The notes under the pieces were generated by a model. That model was not told the DNA's origin. It ran no database searches and saw nothing but the letters and a program-made list of their open reading frames with translations. From NCBI GenBank assembly GCA_018901625.1, contig JAHIEM010000057.1, positions 1 through 14,610 on the forward strand: a stretch of DNA of 14,610 nucleotides, in the 5' to 3' direction. This document shows, in pieces, positions 1-6,355 of this stretch. The position numbers and the translations under genes were made by a program. Origin of the DNA: Nanobdellota archaeon. GTDB taxonomy: Archaea > Nanobdellota > Nanobdellia > Pacearchaeales > GW2011-AR1. The stretch's first letter is position 1. Each line of letters begins with the position of its first letter.

Positions 1-1
1 A

Positions 2-511
2 ACAAGAGTATTGTCAGTATTTCTTGCACTTGGGTGTTCTCAAAATCAGAGAACTTCAATTCCAAAATCCCCTGCTTCAACTCACATAAAATACTCTCAA
101 GAACATCTTCTTGATAACTTGGCAAAAGTTGCTTATCATGATACTGCGCAGATTTTAGGAAATGAAAATGAAATAAAGCACTATCCTTCATTAGTTGCTG
201 CTGCTTTGTGCGCAAGATTAAATTGCCCTGAAAGCGCCTTGCTGATTAATATTAATGAACTTCCAGAACCAGCAGATAAACAATCATATAAAACCTGCAG
301 AGATGCTGTTGAAGGAATTTATGAAGACAGAACAAATTTATTAAGAAAAACATCAAATATTTGTGTTGGAGAGCTTCCAAAATTTAGAATAAATGAACAT
401 GGAAAAAGAGAGTATTGTTTTGAAGTTATAAATACTAATAATAAAAAGATTGGATTATATGCTGAAGTTGAAGAAGAGAAAGCAGGGGGAGAGGATGAAA
501 ATAACAAGTAA
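2..511 (+). CDS. Exported lipoprotein-like protein, 5' end cut by window
   Basis: The frame is open from the first bases, so the true start probably lies upstream. An in-frame TTG at 11 would leave almost no positively charged n-region. A hydrophobic stretch (LSVFLALGC) ends in a lipobox-like Gly-Cys followed by polar residues, suggesting a membrane-anchored lipoprotein facing outside. The mature part is about 155 residues, hydrophilic, with further cysteines (LCARLNC, TCRDAV, NICVG, YCFEV) that could form disulfides, and ends in an acidic tail. I do not recognise a family. Its last 17 nt overlap the next gene, so the two are probably co-transcribed and translationally coupled. The lipobox has Ala at -3 rather than the usual Leu, so lipidation is uncertain. 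Confidence 0.6.
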   Translation, partial: TRVLSVFLALGCSQNQRTSIPKSPASTHIKYSQEHLLDNLAKVAYHDTAQILGNENEIKHYPSLVAAALCARLNCPESALLININELPEPADKQSYKTCRDAVEGIYEDRTNLLRKTSNICVGELPKFRINEHGKREYCFEVINTNNKKIGLYAEVEEEKAGGEDENNK

Positions 512-812
512 GTTAGCAGTAGGATGTTTATCAGTAGCATTATTGGGACTTATGGGGCATAATTGGTATTCAAAAATTAATACTCCAAAAGGAATAATAA
601 GATTAGATGGCAGAAGACAAAAAATTAATTTTAGAGAAAATGATGCAGTCACATTTTCAAGAGAAGGAAATTCAATAGTAACTTATAGATATCAAGGAGA
701 AAGAAATGGAGAAAAAGTATTTAAAAGAATGAATGGAGATGAGAAAACATTAGATGAATTAGCAAGGCAGGGGTATGTTCCTGTTTATATTTATGGGCAA
801 GAAAAGAGATGA
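495..812 (+). CDS. Small membrane-anchored protein, unknown function
   Basis: The protein has 105 residues. I chose the ATG at 495, rather than the in-frame ATG at 450, because a strong purine-rich Shine-Dalgarno stretch (GGGGGAGAGG) sits directly before it and a signal-anchor profile starts there: MKITSK, then a hydrophobic segment at about residues 7-24, then NWYSK. The remaining roughly 80 residues are basic and polar (GIIRLDGRRQKINF, then a VTFSREGNSIVTYRYQGER stretch), consistent with a small beta-rich domain, probably outside the membrane. No catalytic motif is visible and the family is not recognised. The start lies inside the end of the preceding lipoprotein-like gene (17-nt overlap), which suggests a two-gene unit working at the cell envelope. 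Confidence 0.6.
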   Translation: MKITSKLAVGCLSVALLGLMGHNWYSKINTPKGIIRLDGRRQKINFRENDAVTFSREGNSIVTYRYQGERNGEKVFKRMNGDEKTLDELARQGYVPVYIYGQEKR

Positions 813-907
813 TTTTTAATAAAAGTTAGTACTTTTCTGCAGTTTAGGCTGTTCAAACATATTCCTTTAATTTGATAACCTATTTATAATAAAATTTATC
901 TTTTTAT
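813..907. terminator. Convergent intergenic region with weak hairpin and T-rich tracts
   Basis: This separates two convergent genes. AAAAGT (821-826) and ACTTTT (831-836) form a 6-bp stem with a 4-nt loop, and the rest is rich in T tracts such as TTTATCTTTTTATTT near 900. T-rich tracts are the usual archaeal termination signal, so both genes may end here. The hairpin is weak and may be chance. Confidence 0.3.
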
Positions 908-1585
908 TTACTTTCCGCAATCAGCACAATAAATCGCCTGCATTAATAATGCTTTTGTGCCTTTAAGACCAAGTCCATCCATGATATTCTGTTTATGAGA
1001 ATCTACAGTCTTTGGTTTTAACTTCAATGTTTGCGAAATTATTCTTACTGGATTACCCGACCCAATTAATTCAAAAACTTCTAATTCTCTCTTAGTTAAT
1101 AATCCATCAGAATAAGGACATCCTCTTCTAAAATTAATTCCTGCTGCAGCTCTTTCTAACAAAATTGCATTATCAAAACAAGATTGCCCAGCAGATACAG
1201 CATTTACTGCTGTTCTAAAATATTCTAATTGGGCATTATCAGGCACAATTGCTCTAACTCCTTGAGAAACAGCAAAAGAAAGGCATCTTCGCATATCTCT
1301 ACGACTTAATAAAACCCACGGAATATCCTTATTTGCGCTATGAATTCTTTTCATTAATCCTAAACCTAATCCAAAACCAACACTCTCTGAATCAACAACT
1401 CCCACATCCCCTCTTTGATATTTTACATGCTCTAATTCTTCCAAAGCCTTATTACTTCTCTTTTCAGAATCAGAACAGCCTCTTGCTAATTGTCTTAAAC
1501 AAAAACAATCACCCAAAACAGCAGATACTCCCTGAAACACACACTCAGTTGCAGCGACATATAATGTTGGTTTTTCATCACTCAT
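908..1585 (-). CDS. LuxR-type response-regulator-like transcription factor with degenerate receiver
   Basis: This 225-aa protein has the NarL/LuxR layout. Residues ~6-140 look like a receiver domain, and residues ~161-217 match a LuxR-type HTH (LTKRELEVFELI, then KTVDSHKQNIMDGLGL), so it should bind DNA. The receiver is degenerate. The usual acidic pair is replaced by Ala-Ala-Thr (11-13) and the conserved lysine position is Pro (P115), while a phospho-acceptor-like Asp (D65) and Ser (S94) remain. Phosphorylation by a histidine kinase is therefore doubtful, and the domain may instead bind a ligand or partner. No kinase gene is adjacent. Two cysteines (C220, C223) lie at the C-terminus. An inverted repeat sits upstream. 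LuxR-type regulators are mainly bacterial, so acquisition by transfer is plausible. The HTH call is firm, the receiver call moderate. Confidence 0.8.
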   Translation of the reverse strand: MSDEKPTLYVAATECVFQGVSAVLGDCFCLRQLARGCSDSEKRSNKALEELEHVKYQRGDVGVVDSESVGFGLGLGLMKRIHSANKDIPWVLLSRRDMRRCLSFAVSQGVRAIVPDNAQLEYFRTAVNAVSAGQSCFDNAILLERAAAGINFRRGCPYSDGLLTKRELEVFELIGSGNPVRIISQTLKLKPKTVDSHKQNIMDGLGLKGTKALLMQAIYCADCGK

Positions 1586-1619
1586 TTAAAATATAAAAAA
1601 ACAAGATTTATCAATACTC

Positions 1620-1655
1620 GTATATTCAAAAATATACATTCACTTTCTGAATATA
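1620..1655 (-). promoter_or_regulatory. Overlapping dyads upstream of the LuxR-type gene
   Basis: GTATATT (1620-1626) and AATATAC (1631-1637) form a perfect 7-bp inverted repeat with a 4-nt spacer. TATATTCA (1621-1628) and TGAATATA (1648-1655) form a second perfect 8-bp pair. The elements lie 35-70 nt before the start codon, beside the expected TATA position, so they could be an operator, perhaps for the gene's own product. The region is very A+T-rich, which weakens the case. Confidence 0.35.
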
Positions 1656-1695
1656 AAGGCATGAACAAAATTTATGAGAATTTTATAGATTATTG

Positions 1696-2838
1696 TTAAT
1701 TCTTCAGAACAAACTTATCAATCATTTTCTTTGCCTGCTCTCTCTTTTTCTGATGCTCACTTAGGAATTTGTTGATTTTTTCAATTAAAATTGCTTTTAA
1801 CTCTCCTGTTAAAAGTTTTCCACTTTTATAATCGTCATGGATTTTTTGCAGCTTGTTATCATCTGGCTCAAAAAACATTTTTAGGTATTGGAAAGAGACA
1901 TCAATATCAGGATTTCCTCCTTTTTTCCTGTGCTCTTCAATAGTTGCCTGCCCCCCTGAAAATGCGTATTTATTAATTTTCTTTTTTACTTCTTCAGGTG
2001 TGTCTGTCGTGTATATTGCTGTTTCTGAACCTGAAGAAGCTGCCATTTTTCCGCCTATTCCTGTTAGTGGGGGGAGAAAGACATTATGCATTATTGCTGG
2101 CTTATAATATCCTAATTTGGGCATGACATCTCTTGAGATTCTAAAGTGGGGGTCCTGGTCTATTCCTAGAGGAATTAAACACGGGATATTTTTTTTCTTG
2201 ATAACAGAAGGAAGGAAAGCTGGAACAGCCTGCATTGCAGTATAAAATATGCTCCCCACATTATTGCTCTCATTAAACCCAAAACTTGATTTAACCATTG
2301 AAAAAGTTATTTTTTTTGCAACTTTGCAAGCTTCTTTATACATTATTCCTGCGTGTTTAGTGTCTATCAGGAATTTTGTCTTTTCAGGTCTGAATCCGAG
2401 AGCAATTACATCCAGCATGTCTTCGTAGGTGGCTTGTTCTGTGTCTTCTAGAGTTATATCTGGCTTGTATAAGAATTTCTCTTCATCTGGAAACTGAAAC
2501 CACATGTCTACATCAAATTTCTCCTGGAGCCACTGGCACATAATCCATGGAATTAAATGCCCGAGATGAACCCTGCTTCCCTTAGAAGGAGCTCTGCCAG
2601 TGTATAAAAAGAACTTATTTCCCGCATCATACTCGTCTAAAAGCCAGTTTAAATCTCTATGAGCAAAAAAAATCCCTCTTCTTAAAAAAACATGTAACTC
2701 GCCTGTTTGTTTTTTTATTCTTTCAAGTGTTCTAGAATCTAGTTTAGATACTCCAAATTCTTTGATTAGTTTGCTATAATCTACCTGCCCCCCAACTTCA
2801 TAGGGAGTTATTGAAAAGTCTTTTTTCTCTTTTACCAT
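1696..2838 (-). CDS. trpS: Tryptophanyl-tRNA synthetase (archaeal/eukaryotic type)
   Basis: This cytosolic class I aminoacyl-tRNA synthetase charges tRNA-Trp with tryptophan using ATP. At 380 aa the length is normal for archaeal TrpRS. The class I signature is clear: FFLYTGRAPSKGSRVHLGH contains the HIGH-type motif HLGH (91-94), and the KMSKS-type motif appears as KMAAS (264-268) in IGGKMAASSGSETAIYTTD, the usual archaeal/eukaryotic context. QFPDEEKFLYK and LIPLGIDQDPHFRISRD, typical of this subgroup, are also present. The C-terminus is Lys-rich. The gene has its own TATA box about 25 nt upstream and no SD, so a leaderless mRNA starting at or near the ATG is likely. It is the strongest archaeal marker in the window. 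Confidence 0.96.
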   Translation of the reverse strand: MVKEKKDFSITPYEVGGQVDYSKLIKEFGVSKLDSRTLERIKKQTGELHVFLRRGIFFAHRDLNWLLDEYDAGNKFFLYTGRAPSKGSRVHLGHLIPWIMCQWLQEKFDVDMWFQFPDEEKFLYKPDITLEDTEQATYEDMLDVIALGFRPEKTKFLIDTKHAGIMYKEACKVAKKITFSMVKSSFGFNESNNVGSIFYTAMQAVPAFLPSVIKKKNIPCLIPLGIDQDPHFRISRDVMPKLGYYKPAIMHNVFLPPLTGIGGKMAASSGSETAIYTTDTPEEVKKKINKYAFSGGQATIEEHRKKGGNPDIDVSFQYLKMFFEPDDNKLQKIHDDYKSGKLLTGELKAILIEKINKFLSEHQKKREQAKKMIDKFVLKN

Positions 2839-2859
2839 GAGTTATAGAGAAAGATAAGA

Positions 2860-2867
2860 TTTATAAA
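2860..2867 (-). promoter_or_regulatory. TATA box of trpS
   Basis: TTTATAAA, centred about 25 nt before the trpS ATG. With archaeal TATA-to-start spacing this places transcription initiation at or next to the start codon, so the mRNA is probably leaderless. Confidence 0.55.
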
Positions 2868-2872
2868 ACTGT

Positions 2873-2976
2873 TGATGCAGTCAAGCTGAAAAAAAAGGGG
2901 GTTTTGAGTTAAGTAAATCTTACTTCTGGATGAGATCTCAATTATCTGCATCAGAATAATTTTTGATTGCAATCAA
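2873..2976. other. Nested inverted repeats between divergent promoters
   Basis: Three nested pairs are visible: TGATGCAG (2873-2880) with CTGCATCA (2946-2953), TTGAG (2904-2908) with CTCAA (2937-2941), and AAGTAA (2911-2916) with TTACTT (2920-2925). A separate perfect 14-bp palindrome, TTGATTGCAATCAA, lies at 2963-2976. This could be a small structured RNA or regulator binding sites serving trpS or the downstream receptor gene. No coding frame of note is present. Confidence 0.25.
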
Positions 2977-3042
2977 CATCGGTTTAATAGGTTTTTAGAT
3001 TTTATCTTACAATACAGGTTTAATAATTTACATTTTAACAAG

Positions 3043-3052
3043 ATTTAAATAT
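3043..3052 (+). promoter_or_regulatory. TATA box of the cyclase-like receptor gene
   Basis: ATTTAAATAT, centred about 31 nt before the ATG at 3079, at suitable spacing for a short leader of a few nucleotides. A weak GGGGAT stretch precedes the start. Confidence 0.5.
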
Positions 3053-3078
3053 GCGCAATAACTGGGGATAGTGAAAAA

Positions 3079-5079
3079 ATGGTGCATAAAACTTTGTCAT
3101 TGCTAGTTTTAGCAATATTTCTTGTGAATCTTGCTAGTGCTGATGTCTTGCTTAACCAGCCAAAGGCAGTCTATAATATTAATGATATGCTGGATGTAGA
3201 CGCAACTGTGAGAGCTACATTAGATACTGACGCGTTTGTAGAATTAAGCCTGGTTTGCGGGGGTGTTAGCAAGATGTTTTATTTCTCACCCATTTCTCTC
3301 AAGGATGCGCAGGAAGAGAGAATAAACAAAAAGCTCCTTCTCTCCAACAGCTTTTTGAATGGGATGCTTGGAGATTGCATTATTTCGGCAAGATATGAGG
3401 ATGAGACATACTCTTCCCAGAATTTTAGGATAAGCAACAAGATTAATCTTGTTTTAAGCATGGATAAAACAATTGTAAATCCTGGTGAGAAGGTTAAGGT
3501 AGAGGGCAGTGCTGTTAAAGAAAATGGGCAGAATGTTCAGGGATTTGTTGAGGTGAGTGTTGAGAATGCATTAATCAAGACAGCTAGTTCTGTTAGTAAC
3601 GGAAAAATTGAGTTAAATTTTAGTTTTCCAGATAATGCCAGGTCTGGAAATTACATTGCAAAGATAAGCGCTTATGAAAGAGTTGGGGGAGAGATAACCA
3701 GCAGCGCTGAGAAAGAGGTTATGCTTAGTGTTAAACAATCGCCTAGAAGAATAGAGATTGCGTCAGACAAACAAAGTGTTGTTCCTGGGCAGGATATTAA
3801 GTTTAAGCCACTTGTTTATGATCAGGCAGAGGATTTAGTTGATGGAAATATAAAAGTGATTGTTCTTGACGAGAAGGGAAATACTTATCTTGGGAAGGTT
3901 GTTAAGTCTGGAGAAGAGTTTAGCATCAAGTTTGAAGAGAATACGAGTTTTGGGTACTGGATAATAGAGACATCTGCTTTTGGATTGTCTTCAACAAGAG
4001 GGTTTGAGATCGAGGAGCTAGAGAAAGCGAGTTTTGAGATTGTAAATGATACTTTGATTGTGAAAAATGTTGGAAATGTGCCCTACAGAAAATCTTTTGT
4101 CGTTTACATTGACGGGCATCCTACGAATATTGACCATTCAGACTTGGAAGTTGGAGGGTCTAGAGGAAAGAGGGTTTATGTCCTCACTGGGAATGAGGCG
4201 GGAATTCACAATATTTCGATTGTCTTTGATGATGGCGCTATTGAGACTTCAGCCCCGTTATTAGGGGGAGTTATCGGTGTCCAAGAATTAAGAGACCAGC
4301 TAAGCGCTTTTAATAAATACCCGATAGTATGGGTGTTTTTAATCTTAATATTTGGGATGTTTGTTTTCACACTGTCTAGAAGAGTGATTAAGAAGAAGTA
4401 TTATGGATATGCTCCGAGTAAGAAGGAGATAAAGGGATTTGAGAAGGTTTCTGGAAAAGAAGAAAAAGCAGTTGAGGTGAAGAATCTTCAGAATATTAAA
4501 GCTGTTAGAGAGGCTGAGCCTTCTCTTGTTTTAGATGGGAATAAAGAAGAAGCAGGGGTTGTTGTTCTTAAGGTGAAGAATCTTGCAGATATTGGGAATA
4601 ATAAGATTGCAATGGAAGCTGTTAAGAGGGCTATATTGAGTATAACTAACCACAAGGGAACAATAAATCAGAACCATGATGGATATACTGGAATATTTGT
4701 TCCGAGCACTACCAGGACATTTAAGAATGATTTGACTGCTGTGAGAGTAGCTACAGAGATTGCAGCTCATTTAAACGAGCATAACAGCAAATTAAAAGAT
4801 AAGATAGAGTATGGGATAGGTATCAATTCTGGTGAGCTGGCAGTCAAGATTATTGACGGGAAGTTGAGATTCACGCCATTGGGAAATACAACTACTCTCG
4901 CAAAACGAGTTGCAGACAGTGCTGATAAAACTGTTTTATTGACTGCTAATACAAATAGAAAGATTGTAAATGATGTTAAAACTTTGAAACAGGGAGAGTA
5001 TTACTCTGTTGGAAGAATAATTGAGAGAGAACAAAACAAGGATTTTCTAAATAAGTTCAAAGAAAGAAACAAAATCTAG
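3079..5079 (+). CDS. Receptor-like membrane protein with Ig-like ectodomain and degenerate nucleotidyl cyclase domain
   Basis: This 666-aa protein has a clear signal peptide (~1-21, LLVLAIFLVNLASA) and a beta-rich ectodomain of several Ig/MG2-like modules (~22-400, e.g. MDKTIVNPGEKVKVEGSAV). One membrane helix follows at ~415-434 (IVWVFLILIFGMFVFTL), then a basic stop-transfer stretch and a charged linker. Residues ~493-650 resemble a class III adenylate/guanylate cyclase homology domain: VVVLKVKNLADIG, HDGYTGIF, YGIGINSGELAV and LGNTTTLAKRV. Key residues are only partly kept. D534 (second metal Asp), T599 (specificity position of many prokaryotic cyclases) and R610 remain. The first metal Asp appears replaced by K500, the specificity lysine is missing, and the transition-state Asn is T606. 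It may therefore sense and signal without making cyclic nucleotide, or bind a nucleotide. No effector gene is adjacent. The architecture is clear; the cyclase homology is read by eye. Confidence 0.8.
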   Translation: MVHKTLSLLVLAIFLVNLASADVLLNQPKAVYNINDMLDVDATVRATLDTDAFVELSLVCGGVSKMFYFSPISLKDAQEERINKKLLLSNSFLNGMLGDCIISARYEDETYSSQNFRISNKINLVLSMDKTIVNPGEKVKVEGSAVKENGQNVQGFVEVSVENALIKTASSVSNGKIELNFSFPDNARSGNYIAKISAYERVGGEITSSAEKEVMLSVKQSPRRIEIASDKQSVVPGQDIKFKPLVYDQAEDLVDGNIKVIVLDEKGNTYLGKVVKSGEEFSIKFEENTSFGYWIIETSAFGLSSTRGFEIEELEKASFEIVNDTLIVKNVGNVPYRKSFVVYIDGHPTNIDHSDLEVGGSRGKRVYVLTGNEAGIHNISIVFDDGAIETSAPLLGGVIGVQELRDQLSAFNKYPIVWVFLILIFGMFVFTLSRRVIKKKYYGYAPSKKEIKGFEKVSGKEEKAVEVKNLQNIKAVREAEPSLVLDGNKEEAGVVVLKVKNLADIGNNKIAMEAVKRAILSITNHKGTINQNHDGYTGIFVPSTTRTFKNDLTAVRVATEIAAHLNEHNSKLKDKIEYGIGINSGELAVKIIDGKLRFTPLGNTTTLAKRVADSADKTVLLTANTNRKIVNDVKTLKQGEYYSVGRIIEREQNKDFLNKFKERNKI

Positions 5080-5201
5080 GATGAACACTGGGGCTGGGGA
5101 GCCATTAGTCTGTCTAAAACAAGGATGATTAAAAGTCCTGCTGTGATACTTCCTTTAACCATTGCTTTTGCCCTCATTCTCTTGCCTATGAGGATAATCA
5201 T
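5076..5201 (-). CDS. Possible small single-helix membrane protein
   Basis: This 41-codon minus-strand frame ends in a TAG that shares a CTAG with the stop of the preceding plus-strand gene. It encodes a basic start (MIILIGKRMRAKAMVKG), a hydrophobic segment (ITAGLLIILVLDRLM) and a short Pro/Cys tail. A shorter start at 5162 (MVKGSITAGLL) has a purine-rich GAGGG about 6 nt upstream, giving a 28-aa protein. It fills an otherwise empty gap and has the charge and hydrophobic pattern of a small membrane protein. There is no homology evidence, no clear promoter, and short frames arise by chance, so this is a candidate only. Confidence 0.25.
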   Translation of the reverse strand: MIILIGKRMRAKAMVKGSITAGLLIILVLDRLMAPQPQCSS

Positions 5202-5212
5202 TAAAAATTCAG

Positions 5213-5241
5213 AATGTTAAATTGATTACAGACTTAACATT
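5213..5241. repeat. 8-bp inverted repeat upstream of the HAD gene promoter
   Basis: AATGTTAA (5213-5220) and TTAACATT (5234-5241) form a perfect inverted repeat with a 13-nt spacer. It lies just upstream of the HAD gene's TATA box. It could be an operator, or a hairpin associated with the upstream transcript. The A+T-rich composition makes chance possible. Confidence 0.3.
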
Positions 5242-5249
5242 ATTTAAAG

Positions 5250-5259
5250 ATTTATATAT
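5250..5259 (+). promoter_or_regulatory. TATA box of the HAD hydrolase gene
   Basis: ATTTATATAT, centred about 32 nt before the ATG at 5287, followed by a short A+T-rich leader without an SD. Confidence 0.5.
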
Positions 5260-5286
5260 CCTAAACATGTTGATAATAGAGTTAAA

Positions 5287-5913
5287 ATGGGTGAGAGGAT
5301 ATTATTTTTTGATTTTGACGGGACTATCGCAGATACAAAAGCAGTTTATTATAAGGCAATTGAGCATGAGCTTGATAGGTTTGGATTTCCCAGGGAGAGG
5401 GTTGATAGTGCGATTGATTTAGGATTGAGTTTGAAAAAAACTCTTGGAAATCTTGGATTAAACTTTGTTTCAAAGTGGATGATTCATAATAGAGTAGCTA
5501 AGAATGTTAAGAAGTATTCCAGAGAAATAGGGAAGTGCAGGGATGTTGATTCTATCAAAGAGATAATGGAAGAGAAGATTATTGTGACTAATTCTCTGAA
5601 AGAATTTGCAGTTCCCATATTAAGACATCTGAAGATAAAGAAGTATTTTAATGAGATTTACGGGGCTGATGATTTCTCTGACAAAGCAGGATTTATTTCA
5701 AGATATCTGAAGAAGAATAAAATAAAGAAGAAGGATTGCTTTTATATTGGGGACAGGGTTGCTGATGTTAAACTTGCAAGAAAAGTTGGATGCGTTTCAG
5801 TGATTGTTTCTGGAAAGTGCTCGTGGAACTCGAGGAAAGAATTAATCAATGTCGGGCCTGATTATTTAGTTAGTAATCTTTCTGAATTAAAAAAGATTTT
5901 ACAGAGAGATTAA
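5287..5913 (+). CDS. HAD-superfamily phosphatase (phosphoglycolate phosphatase-like)
   Basis: This 208-aa soluble protein has all four HAD motifs. Motif I is FFDFDGTIADT, with nucleophile D9 and general acid/base D11. Motif II is the T101 in IIVTNS, motif III is K133 in FSDKAGF, and motif IV is IGDRVADV with D156 and D160 for magnesium binding. The helical insert between motifs I and II (residues ~20-90) resembles the C1 cap of phosphoglycolate phosphatase-like enzymes, which hydrolyse small phosphate esters. The substrate cannot be read from sequence; sugar phosphates, phosphoglycolate or nucleotides are all possible. The gene stands alone, with its own TATA box, and its last 15 nt overlap the tail of the convergent zinc-protein gene. 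The superfamily call is firm, the substrate unknown. Confidence 0.9.
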   Translation: MGERILFFDFDGTIADTKAVYYKAIEHELDRFGFPRERVDSAIDLGLSLKKTLGNLGLNFVSKWMIHNRVAKNVKKYSREIGKCRDVDSIKEIMEEKIIVTNSLKEFAVPILRHLKIKKYFNEIYGADDFSDKAGFISRYLKKNKIKKKDCFYIGDRVADVKLARKVGCVSVIVSGKCSWNSRKELINVGPDYLVSNLSELKKILQRD

Positions 5914-6198
5914 TTCTGGAGAGAGCCCGAAGAGTTTTCTGAACTCTGACACTGCTTCTGGATTTGATTTGGTTTTCTCTAAGACTGATGCAATTCTCTC
6001 GAGGCAGGAATCTGAGACATTGTTGTGGCTGCAGGCAATGCATGTGCCTGGTTTCAATTTTACATCTTTAAGTTCTTCTCTTATCTGTTTTATTGTTTCC
6101 TCATCAAATCTCAGCTGATTTTCAAACACCCAGCTGGCAATTTCGTGTACAGCGCATTTTGAACATAATTGAATTGGGTTTTCAAATTTTGTAGTCAT
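5899..6198 (-). CDS. Small Cys-rich, probably zinc-binding protein
   Basis: This 99-aa protein has two knuckle-like Cys pairs: C12-x2-C15, with H18 close by, and C53-x2-C56, with H58 and C65 following. Four cysteines plus nearby histidines suggest a structural zinc site, or less likely an Fe-S site. Between the pairs lies a charged helix (FDEETIKQIREELKDVKL), and the C-terminal 35 residues are helical. I do not recognise a named family. The start is well supported: AGGAGGA (6206-6212 on the plus strand) lies 7 nt before the ATG. The gene is convergent with the HAD gene (15-nt tail overlap) and has an unusually long leader with a hairpin that overlaps the SD, suggesting translational control. 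The role is unknown; nucleic-acid or protein binding is a reasonable guess. Confidence 0.75.
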   Translation of the reverse strand: MTTKFENPIQLCSKCAVHEIASWVFENQLRFDEETIKQIREELKDVKLKPGTCIACSHNNVSDSCLERIASVLEKTKSNPEAVSEFRKLFGLSPELISL

Positions 6199-6290
6199 GG
6201 TAGAATCCTCCTGCTCTAGTCCGAGAATCTCGTGGACTTTAGCAGGATATTAGTGTAAATTTAATTGAACAAGCATATCTCGGAGTAAGT
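6199..6290 (-). promoter_or_regulatory. Structured 5' leader with SD-overlapping hairpin (candidate RNA switch)
   Basis: In the minus-strand transcript a hairpin forms from TCCTGCT/AGCAGGA (plus 6209-6215 with 6241-6247, 7 bp), a CT/TT internal loop, and AGTCC/GGACT (6218-6222 with 6234-6238). Its downstream arm overlaps four bases of the SD (6206-6212), and the UAUCCU next to the upstream arm can also pair with the rest of the SD. An earlier segment (6278-6286, TCTCGGAGT on plus) can instead pair with 6218-6226 (AGTCCGAGA), 8 of 9 positions, which would break the hairpin. This two-state layout resembles a translational switch. No known riboswitch class is recognised. Confidence 0.45.
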
Positions 6291-6355
6291 GCCCAAGAAT
6301 TCGCGTGTCCCATTAAATAGGTGCTAATGCTGTTCATAAAGGTAAATAGAAGAAG

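Noticed and set aside
450..494. Upstream ATG at 450 as the start of the small membrane protein
   Set aside because: It would add a charged stretch before the hydrophobic segment and has no SD, whereas the ATG at 495 directly follows a strong SD and gives a normal signal-anchor N-terminus.
2873..2940. Possible C/D box guide RNA (TTGATG and CTGA elements)
   Set aside because: The box C-like element is imperfect, the spacing of C, D', C' and D boxes is wrong, and the second pair is missing.
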